The notes beneath the pieces are model-generated. The model had not been told where the DNA came from, made no database searches, and worked only from the letters and a program-made list of their open reading frames with translations. This document shows, piece after piece, positions 1 to 10,600 of a stretch of 64,000 nucleotides of DNA. Each line of letters starts with the position of its first letter. The first letter of the stretch is position 1. The DNA is from Chamaecrista fasciculata (taxonomy: Eukaryota > Streptophyta > Magnoliopsida > Fabales > Fabaceae), in contig QANZ01006674.1 in the NCBI GenBank assembly GCA_003254925.1, positions 76,514-140,513 of the forward strand, read 5' to 3'. The translations under genes and the position numbers were made by a program.

Positions 1-324
1 CTCGCTTATGACTAAACCCATGCAGGACTCTCCGGGTCGGTCCAGCAATTTGTAACCCTTACAAAATTGCACCATGGCTCTCGAGAAGCATCTAGTGCAT
101 GTATCTCTATACACCGAGGTCATGTTGGTCTTAGTTCATTTTACGTTCCCACGTGAATGATCGACCAGGGACAGTTTTAGATTATTTATCATATAATTAA
201 TCAAGGATTGTTATCATAGTAAACACGCTAATAATATGATAACCATTAATTTATCTCCATAAATTAATTAATATGTTCAAAACATATTTATAAAATGATT
301 GGCCCTAGGGCACAATCTCCAACA
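1..324 (-). mobile_element. Terminal part of an LTR, minus-oriented
   Basis: Read on the minus strand this begins at 324 with TGTTGGAGATTGTGCC, a typical TG-type start of a plant LTR, and then runs off the left window edge. The sequence right of 324 changes abruptly to copia pol coding sequence, so the LTR terminus is placed at that junction. The rest of the element lies outside the window, so its length and target-site duplication cannot be seen. Confidence 0.6.
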
Positions 325-1153
325 TCTCTTGCTTTTTCAGTCAAAGTATGTCACAGATCTCCTCAAAAGAGTGAACATGTTTGATGCTAAACCTCAACCA
401 ACACCCATGGTTGATGGTATCAAGCTTACCCTTGATGGGACTAATAAATTTGATGATCCTAAGCTCTACAGATCAGTAGTTGGAGCCCGTCAGTATGCCT
501 GCATCATTAGACTTGATCTCACTTATGCAGTGAATAAGGTTAGCCAGTTTATGCACTCTCCACTAGAGAATCATTGGCAAGCAGTTAAACGAATATTGAG
601 ATACATTCAGGGAACAAAGGATATGGGTTTACTGCTTCAAAAATGCTCCTTTCCAAAGCTCACAGCCCTTTGTGATGCTGACTGGGCATCAGACCCTGTT
701 GACAGGAGGTCTACTTCAGGTTTCTGCATTTACTTGGGATCAAATTTAGTCTCTTGGATATCAAGAAAGCAACCTGTAGTCTCTAGATCATCCACAGAGG
801 CTGAATATCGAGCATTGGCTCTTGATGTGGCAGAATTGACATGGATTCAGTCACTTCTTTCTGAACTTCATGTTCCCAAGTATCCTCAACCACCTCAAGT
901 TTTCTGTGACAATCTCAGCACTGTCCTTCTCTCAGCCAATCCAGTTATGCATTCACGCACCAAGCACATTGAACTGGACCTATATTTTGTTCGTGAAAAA
1001 ATACAGCAGCATCAAGTGAGTGTTACTCATATCTCTGCCAAGGATTAAATAGCTGATGTCCTCACCAAACCACTGCCTAAATCTCAGTTTCTTTTGTTAA
1101 GAGACAAACTCAGAGTTCAAAATTCACCCATGAGTTTGAGGCGCAAGTATTAG
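325..1153 (+). pseudogene. Ty1/copia pol fragment (end of RT and RNase H), broken
   Basis: The reading frame encodes the end of a copia reverse transcriptase and most of RNase H. The motif QSKYVTDLL opens it, CDADWASDPVDRRSTSGF marks the RNase H start, and SRSSTEAEYRALA and TKHIELDLYFVREK follow. Everything upstream in pol is missing because an unrelated LTR end abuts at 324/325. An in-frame TAA at 1046-1048 follows SAKD. The same frame then continues with IADVLTKPLPKSQF, the usual copia C-terminus, to a TAG at 1151-1153, so the TAA is a point nonsense change (probably CAA to TAA). It is a dead remnant with no gag, protease or integrase nearby. Confidence 0.85.
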
Positions 1154-1391
1154 AGAATAGCATATTGTAGTCTGCAGAAATGATTGGAATGCAATAAAAG
1201 CCCACATTTCAGCCCACACTTTCTGTTAGAATATTCTTTGTACATGTGTCCTTGTATATTAGCTGGCACTGTAATTTTCGTTAGAGTTTAGAAGTTTGTA
1301 GAACAATTTTGCAGTATTTAGTCATGTACTTATTCTTTCATCAATCAAGCTGAGCATTATACAAATTCCTTTTGTTCTCTGAATCTTATAG
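1148..1391 (+). mobile_element. Probable 3' LTR of the broken copia element
   Basis: Immediately after the pol frame the sequence TATTAGAGAATAGC resembles the TGTTAG start of copia 3' LTRs, preceded by a purine-rich stretch near 1134-1147. A T-rich stretch with promoter-like and polyadenylation-like sequence follows to about 1391. No second LTR is available for comparison, so the right boundary is approximate. Confidence 0.4.
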
Positions 1392-4373
1392 TTATAGCCT
1401 TTATAGGCTTGCATGATTGTTTCAATTTTAATTTTTTAAAATGACAGTGAAGGTCCCAAAGAAAAAGGGGATCCCAGAATTACTTCAAATCTTAGATCAT
1501 ATTTCATATTCCATATTATATATTTATATTCCACACCGATGTATAGTTACGAATTTATCTTCACATCAGTTTGCCTCATGTTACAATGCAAAATAATGTC
1601 AACTTACTAATCACACTTGACAAGCTACCTAATTCATTAATCACATATTAGAGCAGCAGAAATTGCTAATTAAATTGGGAAAAAAATAGAACTTGAATAC
1701 TCTATTTTATTGGGTTGTTTTCAAAATTACGCAATTTGAATCTTACATTATTTGCATCTTGTTACTTGTTAGGTATACTTTACATTCATAGATTGACCTC
1801 TCACCTTTTTTTTTTTTTTTTTTTTNTTTCAAGAAGATAATTAACTCATGCAAAAAAAAAAGACAATTAATTTATTAGAACTATTTCTCATTCCATTATT
1901 TTTCCTTATATAATCATCAATCCAAATATATCAATAAATTTATTTAGATTCCAGTTATAAAAATGATTTTATTTTACGGTGATTGAACCCATGTCGTATA
2001 TTTTCTTTTAATATCTAACAACCAGCAAAATATTAATGCCAAAAAAAAACCAGCAATATTACAAAATTTCATCATTTTAACATTTTATCTAGTTCAGGGT
2101 GTGGGAACAATTAGTAGGAGTTTCCAAAACATCGCTATTCGCTTCAGCATCAGGAAAAATTGACGCTAGATGCAAAAAAACAAATTTTTGATTTTTATTT
2201 TTGTTGTCAATTTCATCTTATTTGAAAATGTATCAAGTGTTAAATGAGAGTACCTCAATCTCGGTAGATATTTTAAATTAAACTCACTACGTTGAGATTT
2301 ACGTAGAAGACTCCTTCTAATTCAGGCCCAAAAAAAAGACCCCTTTTGATTATATGTTTTTATCCTAATAAGTAATAATTCGATTTTGATTATATGTTTG
2401 TTTTAACTAAGATTTAGGGTTAAAACATAACTAAGGTTGTCAAAATCAACTTGAAAATGAAGGTGTAAAATCAGATGGCAACTCGAATCATAAAATTGTA
2501 ATAGTTTACCTAAGAATAGATATAAGTAATGTAATTAATAGTATAAAAAATTATTTATAAATATATAATAATTCAAAATTTGTCATATTTTAACAAGATA
2601 TCTTATAAATCACTAAACAATTTGCTTTAAAATAATTTTATTTTATATGAGTGACATTTAACATTTTTTACTTTAAGAGAATGTAAATTCTCATGACAAG
2701 ATCATAAAATCGTAGGATTGTGATGTAAAATCATAAAATTGATTTGTCTAATAAGTAAGGTTGTCCTAAAATTTTAAGATTTAAATCAAAATTTTAACAA
2801 AATGTAAATCAAATAGGCAATGACAACTAGGGGTTCATTGTGTTGGCCCAAATCGAATGTCCGAGACCAAAAAGAAAATGGCCCAATATTCTTATTTAGG
2901 GCCTGAATTCTTTTGGGCTTTTATTATAAAAATTAAGTTTGTGTAAAATGGAGAGGGTTTCTTTGTTCAAAAAACTACACAAAAGCTATGACCCAAAAAA
3001 CAAAAAGAAAGTAGCAATGTTATGGAGTTTGGCTGGTAGTGTATCAATTAAATGGGAATGCATTATAATAATACATAAACTTTAAGCGTTTGTATGTCTT
3101 GATGTTTTTCAGTAAGAAATAATAATTGAAGATTTTGTAGTTTTTAATAACTTAATACAACATGATAAAGAATATTTAACAATTAATTTAAAAAAAAAGA
3201 ATTTTTAACAATTAAGAAATCTGACTTAAATATTGTTCAAGTCGAATTAATTAATAAGAAACCATGATGTATCAAATATTAAAGTATATTTGAAAGTTCA
3301 TATATTTTTCAATCCCTAGAGTCAACATTGTTGGGAAGGTTCTGACTATTTTGTCTCTGAGACCCGAATGTGATTAGTCTTTCCTAGATCGTTGGGAAAA
3401 ACCCATGGTTTAACCAAAAGTTCATATATTTCACACTTAAATAATTAGGACATAAATTATCTAATATAATTTATACCCCTATTTAGCTTTTCTCATGCAT
3501 GTAAATGTACATGCATGCATGACATTGAGGAATTTATCCAATTAATTTTGTCTCACAATCATTTTATTTTCGACAATCTTCTAGGCAAGGCGTGCAATAT
3601 GCACGCACTCTTTTTAATTCCTTAAAACCATCCATTTATTTGAAAATAAAATAATTAATTTAAGGTGGTTAATTTTTTTTTTTTTGAAAAAAAGGAAAAA
3701 ATAATATCGATTAATTAGAGATATAAAACAATCATAGTTTAGAGTTCATATATTGCTTTGCTCTTGAGATTGACGAGATTGTACATGATAAAACATGTTT
3801 AGGAGATTTCTAAATAAAAAGATATATATATATATATATATATTCAAGATAAAGTAATGAAGTGGTCAATTAATTAATGATTAGTGACTCCAAGCTCTAA
3901 CTTTTGTACTTTAATTTGTAGAGCGTATAATATGTACTTTGGTTACTTTAATTTCCATGTATGTGGGAATTGATGTTTGCAAAAGCTTCTACCTCTCATC
4001 ACCCCCAAAAAAAAAATCCTTACATATTGCTTGATTACCAAGTAAAGGCATCATATGCAATCAACATTAACATTATTTAAACCCAATCACCATCACATAT
4101 AAAAAGAAACAATTAATTCGAACACATTATTTGCTTTACTCCATATTCATATATATTGAGGTTTATAAGGCAATTAAGAAGCATTTTATTGCCATAAGAA
4201 AAACTTAATTACAAATATACATGTATATACATACATATATATATATATATATCTTCAAACAAAAAATGCCAAATCATTGTGCTAGTTCTTTTTTCTTTTT
4301 TAAAAAAATTGTCAAGTCACATTTAATTGATAGAACAATTGTGAAAGTTTAAAAAATATAATGGAATAAAAAA
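1392..4373. other. AT-rich intergenic DNA, no gene seen
   Basis: No coding sequence longer than chance is visible. The stretch contains a T homopolymer with an unresolved base near 1809-1829, scattered A and T runs, and a short TA tract at about 3822-3842. Some fragments look like decayed repeats but none has recognisable ends. Confidence 0.6.
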
Positions 4374-4726
4374 AGGCTAAAGTGTACTTTTGGTCCCATA
4401 TTTTTTAGTCAGATGTAGAATTGGTCTCATATTTTTTTTTTTTGCTACAGATTTGGTCCTATATCTTTGTAAAAACTTCTACAGTAAATCTTATAATTAA
4501 TGTGAAACGTTTTGCAAAGATATAAGACTAATTATGTTATTTAATTTTACCAAAAGATATGAGACCAGTTCTGCAACTTGACCCAAATAGATGAGACTAA
4601 AAGTGTAACCCGAGACCAAATTGAGACTAGAGCAAAAGATATGAAACTAAAAATGCAACAAAAAAATTATGGGACCAAATTGAGACTTGAGAAAAAAGTT
4701 ATGGGACCAAAAGTGCACATTGGCTA
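4374..4726. mobile_element. Fold-back MITE, about 350 bp
   Basis: The two ends are inverted copies: GGCTAAAGTGTACTTTTGG on the left, and on the right a segment whose complement reads AGCCAATGTGCACTTTTGG. Inside, phrases such as 'gggaccaaaagtg' recur in both orientations, so the element can form one long imperfect hairpin. Flanks are A-rich and only roughly repeated (aataaaaaa and aataaaatg), suggesting a worn 9-bp target duplication. No coding capacity. Confidence 0.6.
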
Positions 4727-4975
4727 ATAAAATGATTTAAGAACCAAAAGAGAATTCATGATACAATTCAAGGATTAAAATGAAGTTTTGAAAGACATAT
4801 ATTTATCTTTTGAGCTCAAAGATGACAAGGAGTGGATAAAAGAATGAGTGTATATATCTGTTGCCTGCTGATATGGTAGCTGAATTTCGATAGTGTGAGA
4901 GGTGGGTGGGGACAAAAGGAGCTTCTCCACTTTACTTTTTAATTTGTTAGCTATATATATATATATATATATATA

Positions 4976-5339
4976 CTAGGGGCTTGGCGTGCCCGTTAAC
5001 GTTTGAATTGATTTAAAGTTGAAGATTATATTAAATTTTTATATTGATAAAAGAGTAAGTTTGGGACCAATTTGAGAAATTATACAAATATGTAAGACTC
5101 ATCTAAAATAAATAAAATATTTAGGACCAATTTGAAATTACCTCATATAGAAGAGTGAGTGGAGAGAGAGAGAGTGGTGACATTTTTTAATTTTTAATTG
5201 TTTTTTTTATTTTTTTAATTCATTTATTTTTTTTAAAGAAGTGGGGAGAGAGAGTGGTGATTATTTTTTCTTTTTTAATTTTTTAATTCACTATTTTTGA
5301 CCAACCATAAGGGGGTGGAGCCATATAATATAGTATAGA
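4976..5339 (-). mobile_element. Non-autonomous Helitron, 364 bp
   Basis: On the minus strand the element starts TCTATACTATATTATATGG, a classic Helitron 5' end, directly after an A (complement of 5340). It ends CTAG before a T (complement of 4975). This is the A/T insertion rule of Helitrons, with no target duplication. The subterminal GC-rich palindrome near the 3' end is partly lost here: one arm, GGGCACGC, remains. It shares both ends with the copies at 33942-34119 and 58910-59092. No RepHel protein is encoded. Confidence 0.75.
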
Positions 5340-5555
5340 TATATATATATATACATATAATAGTAAATATAATTCTTTACGTTAAACGAAGCCATGTACA
5401 TGTCATGTTCGATCGAGATCGATGTTATAGGTAAACAACACCACACAAAAAAGTAAAAACTGTTTGAAAACTCCTCATGAGTTACACCACACCACCAAAC
5501 AACGATCGAACATGCATGCATATATTATATATATATATATATATGCCCTCATCCA

Positions 5556-5960
5556 GGGGCGGAGCCAGGATTTTCAGTTAGGGGGCTGAAATTTCTTTTT
5601 GGCCAAAATCCTATTTTAGTCCTAAATGTTTATTCAAAATTTTGTTTTGGTCCCTAATATTTTTCTAGGAACTTCGGGTTTGAGACGAGATAAATATGAT
5701 CACATTTAATAGTTAAAGACCAATTATAAAATTTTTAAGAAAAATTAAGGACCAAAATGGAACAAAAAAATATTAAGGACCAAAATAAGATATTAGCCTA
5801 TTTTAATTAAACATGCTACAACTACAATATTGTCCTAAAAAAACAAAATAGATGCAATGTTACTAAAAATTGAAGGTCCAAGTGTGGAACCCACAACATC
5901 ACCTATATTGATAGTGCTTCAACCATTTTGGTAGGGGCCATACATACTCATAGTTCATAA
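5556..5960 (+). mobile_element. One-ended repeat starting GGGGCGGAGCCAGG
   Basis: The segment begins with 'aggggcggagccaggatttt' and continues with 'agggggctgaaattt' and phrases of the type 'tttggtccctaat'. The same start is found, with both ends present, in the element at 59539-59895. The right end of this copy is not recognisable, so its limits are approximate. Confidence 0.4.
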
Positions 5961-7350
5961 ACTTATATATGTAATACAAAATTTGGACCATATGCTTCCT
6001 AACAAGGAATATAGCTAAGATTATAACAATATATTGAAAAAATTATCTATAATAGCAAATATTTAATTTGTAGAACTCAAGTTGTATGATAGAAGGAATT
6101 TTACTAAAGGTAATGTGAAAAAAGAAAAGAAAAAGAAAAGGTGGTGGAATTGAAGAATATGGATGATATGATTCAGCTTTAAATGTGAAGAGTGAAGAGA
6201 ATATATAGTGTACATATACTACATGAACTTTAGGCACGTAAAGATAGAAGCTTCCTCGATATGTGCACGCATGGAAGTGCGTTGTATTCTTCCTATCTAT
6301 CCCCTTAGCTTTCCTTTAATTTGGGCTTTATCTATTAGCTAGCCTTTTCTTCTTTTCTCTCTCTCTCTCTCTCTCTCTCTAGCTCCATCAGAATGAGAGT
6401 GTGTGTAAGTGTAAGTAGTAAGGAAGCTTTCTCGCCAACTTGCTCTGTCTTCAAATTTCTCTGCAACCAATAAAGTTATGTCACATTGTCACCACTCATC
6501 CCACCATGACCATATATACACATATCTTTCTTCCTTTAATTTTGTTTTCTCTTATATTAACCTCACAGCAAAGAGAAGAGAAGAGAGGCATGTGGGCATG
6601 TGTGTGGCTATATATATAAAGCAACAGTTTACACTCTGGAAGAAGAGGCTATACACAAATATAGTAGGGACTAGGGGCTTCATCTATAAATCTATGAAGA
6701 AACTGCACCAAAAGATCACTACATATTATCTAATATATTAAAGCACGCATTATATATTGATATACCATTAAAGTATAGTAAACTAAAGAGGAATATTGTC
6801 TCTTAGCTTGTCTTTAATTTTTTTTATATTAATTCTCTTTTGCTCACATGGGATTTCAAGTCTTGAATTAATTATTAGTTAAATCTTCATTAATTTGATC
6901 TACTCTAGCATGGAACTGAATACCTGACAGTATAAAAGAGAATCTAGCTATAGTAAAAGCTTTTTAAATATTAGTCATATATATATATATATATATATAT
7001 ATTTGAAACTAATCTACTAGTTAATTGGCTTGCTAGCTAGGTTATATATATACTATTTGCAGTGTAATTTTTTACTGTGCATGAAGGCAAGTTATTGCAC
7101 TTGCGTCCCAAGTGAATATGTTATATGGGTGCATGCCATCATAAGGTACTTTTGTTGTGTTGATATATATATATTTATATGATGACGAATTGATGATGTT
7201 ATTCCCAAGGAGTATATGAAGCAGTGAGTAAAGAAGAGAAAAAAAGAGGCAGAGTGAAAGACAGATACTCTGTGTCGGTTTCAATTTATGATCCCCTTAG
7301 CAACTTCAAGAGAAAGCTATATATGTATGTATGTATGTATATGTATATAT
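5961..7350. other. Intergenic DNA with CT and TA microsatellites, no gene seen
   Basis: Open frames here are short, have unlikely compositions (runs of Tyr, Ile and Phe from TA repeats) and lack recognisable motifs. Microsatellites are CT at about 6357-6381 and TA at about 6979-7002, with GTAT repeats just left of the copia insertion. I looked for conserved plant microRNA sequences and saw none. Confidence 0.5.
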
Positions 7351-7355
7351 GTATG
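7351..7355. repeat. Target-site duplication (left), GTATG
   Basis: GTATG flanks the left LTR of the copia element and is repeated exactly at 12439-12443. Five bases is the usual duplication size for LTR retrotransposons. The left copy lies within a GTAT microsatellite. Confidence 0.9.
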
Positions 7356-7610
7356 TAAAAGGATTTGAGAGAATGAATTTCAATATTATTGAATGAATAA
7401 AAAAGCTTTACAAACACCAATATATATAGCAGCTCATTATACAAGCGCCATGTGATGAGGAGAGTGAATAAGCAACTAACTCTAACAAATTACAGCTAGC
7501 AAACTAATCAGAAACTAACTCATACACTTAGACTACAATCCAGACTAGATACATCGACTGATATGGCAAAACCGTTATGCTGACATGGCATTCTGTTATG
7601 TGCACTATTA
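7356..7610 (-). repeat. 3' LTR of the copia element
   Basis: 255 bp, matching the repeat at 12184-12438 in sequence and length. Its first three bases in element orientation (TAA, 7610-7608) are also the stop codon of the polyprotein. Confidence 0.93.
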
Positions 7611-10600
7611 TCCCCCCGTAAGCTGAAGAAGTTGAGTATCAACAACTTGAAGCTTATCACGAAGAACAGAAAATCGTGGCTGAGAAAGAGGTTTGGTTAA
7701 CACATCTGCTGTTTGATCCAAAGAAGGAATGTGAGAAATTTGAAGAGCTCCTTTTAGAACCTTGTCACGCACGAAAAAGATATCAAGCTCCATATGTTTT
7801 GTCCTGTTATGAAGAACAGGATTATGTGTTAACTGCACTGCACTAGCATTATCACAGTAAATTCGTGGCTTGACCGAAGAAGAACAGCAAAGCTCCTGCA
7901 GAAGAGACTGAACCCAAGTAATTTCAGCAGTAAGAGAAGCTACACTTCGATATTCAGCCTCAGTGCTAGACCGAGACACAACAGGCTGTTTCTTAGAACT
8001 CCAGGAAATGAGATTAGAACCAAAAAATAAACCAAATCCTGTAGTTGACCTTCGATCATCAATGTCACTAGCCCAATCAGCATCACAAAAACCAGTGAGA
8101 TTCAAGGATGTGCTTGGAGAGAAAATGAGACCATGACTAATTGTACCCTTTAAGTACCTTAGGATTCTTTTGACAGCAACCCAGTGTTCCTCTAGAGGTT
8201 GGCTCATAAACTGACAGACTTTATTTACTGCAAAAGAAATCTCAGGATGAGTAATTGTGGCATACTGAAGAGCACCAACAGTAGACCTATAGAGATGAGG
8301 ATCAGACATATAATTGGAGCCATTTTTAGTGAGCTTGAGACCAGAAACCATAGGAGTATTAATAGGATTAGCACCATCCATTTTAGTTTTGACAAGGAGA
8401 TCTTGCACATACTTGGACTGAGACAGAACAATCTGTCCAGTAGTAAGATAATTAACTTTGATTCCCAGAAAATAGCTAAGCTTGCCAAGATCCTTCAAAG
8501 AAAATTCAGCATTGAGACGAATTTTAAGACTATTAATAAAAGAAACTGATGATCCTGTGATGATGATATCATCTACATAGACCAAAAGATAAGTGATCGA
8601 ATGATGAGATGAATGAACAAATAATGAAGGATCACAACGACTAGCCTTGAAACCAAACTTGAGTAATGTAGAAGCAAGTCGCTGAAACCAAGCTCTTGGA
8701 GCCTGCTTAAGACCATATAGAGACTTATGAAGCTTGCAGACAAGAGAAGAATCAGAGGAAACATAGCCTTGAGGTTGACTCATATATATATCTTCTGAAA
8801 TTACCCCATTTAGGAAAGCATTATTAACATCCAATTGGAAGAGAGACCAGTGTTTTGACAGTGCTAAAGTCAGTATAATTCGAACAGTGGTTGGTTTGAC
8901 AACAGGTGAAAAAGTTTCAGTGTAGTCATATCCTTCCTCTTGGTGAAACCCCTTTGCAACTAAACGTGCTTTATATCTATTAATAGAGCCATCTGAATTT
9001 TCCTTGACTCTAAATACCCACTTACAGCCAATAGGTTGACGACCATAAGGCAATGGCACAAGAGACCAAGTCTTGTTAGCAATTAATGCTTTGTATTCAT
9101 CATCCATAGCTGACTTCCAATGAGGAATAGAAAGAGCAGCTTTGACAGTAGTTGGAATTCTAGAATCAGTATTTTGAGCAATATAAACTTTTGGTTTAAA
9201 AATGCCTGCCTTAGATCGAGTCTGCATAGAATGTGAATTAGCTACAGAAGGAGCATTAGAACATGTGTGAATGGGTTGAGACAATTGTGAGGTAGAAGAT
9301 GAAGATTTAGAAGATAGTGAGATAGAAGGAGTATTTAAAGAAGGTGAAATATGGGATTCTGAAGTAGAAGAAGAACCAGATGATAAAGAATTTATAGGTA
9401 ATGAAGAAGAAGTAGATGAGGAATGAGAAGTTTGAACAGCTGCCAAGCTTCCTGCAACATCAGAAGACTCACATGGAGAAATAGTACTAGGTGATCCTGA
9501 GGACAAAGTAGGTGATCCTGAGGACAAAGTAGGTGATCCTGAGGACAAAGTAGGAGATCCTGAGGACAAAGTAGATGATCCTGAGGACAAAGAACTTTGA
9601 TTATGAATAATTGGAGGCAAAGCAGAAGGAAATTCAATAGAAGTAGTTGACATAGAGGACTTGTGATGAAAATCAAGAAAATAGGGAAAAGAAGCTTCAT
9701 CAAAACGTACATCTCTAGAAATGTACATCCTGCCATTAGGAGAAAGACATTTGTATCCCTTGTGAGAAGGAGAATAACCAAGGAACAGACATCTTGTGGT
9801 TCTATAAGAAAATTTGTTAGTATGATAAGGTCGAAGCAAAGGATAACAAGCACAACCAAATACCTTCAAAAACAAATAATCAGGAGGAGTTTGAAACAGA
9901 ACTAAGTGTGGTGAGGAATGATTCAAAACAGGAGTAGGAAGTAGATTAATAAGATACACTGAACAAAGAAAAGCATCTTCCCAAAATGATAAAGGTAAGG
10001 AAGCTTGAGCAAGAAGACACAGACCCAAATCAACTATATGGCGATGTTTTCTTTCTACAGATCCATTTTGAGGATGAGTGTAAGGACAAGAGAGACGATG
10101 AGCTATACCATTAGACTTAAGAAAAGATGTAAAAGAACGAAACTCCCCTCCCCAATCAGATTGTACTGCTTTAATCTTGCAATTGAGTTGATTTTCAACA
10201 AGAGCCTTAAACTCAACAAAGACTTTGAACGAATCACTTTTATTTTTGAGAGGATAAATCCAAGAATATCGACTATAAGCATCAACAAAGCAGATATAAA
10301 AACGAAAACCAGACCTAGAAGGAGTTGGAGAAGGACCCCAAACATCCATAAAAACCAACTCAAGAGGCTTATGATATGTGTGAGAAGAAGAAGGATGTGG
10401 AAGTTTATGTAATTTTCCATAACAGCATGCAGAACAGAAATCAGTAATATTTTTATTTGGTATTTTCAGATTACAAAAACGAAGTACATTGCCAACAACA
10501 GAACTAGAGGAATGTCCTAAACGAGAATGCCACAAAAGAAATGAAGAACAAGAATCACTCCTATTACAAGTGACATTAGAATCAATATTATTGGAAGAAG

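Noticed and set aside
6478..6741. Plus-strand 87-codon frame upstream of the copia element
   Set aside because: No recognisable motif, no exon structure and weak codon bias; consistent with chance.
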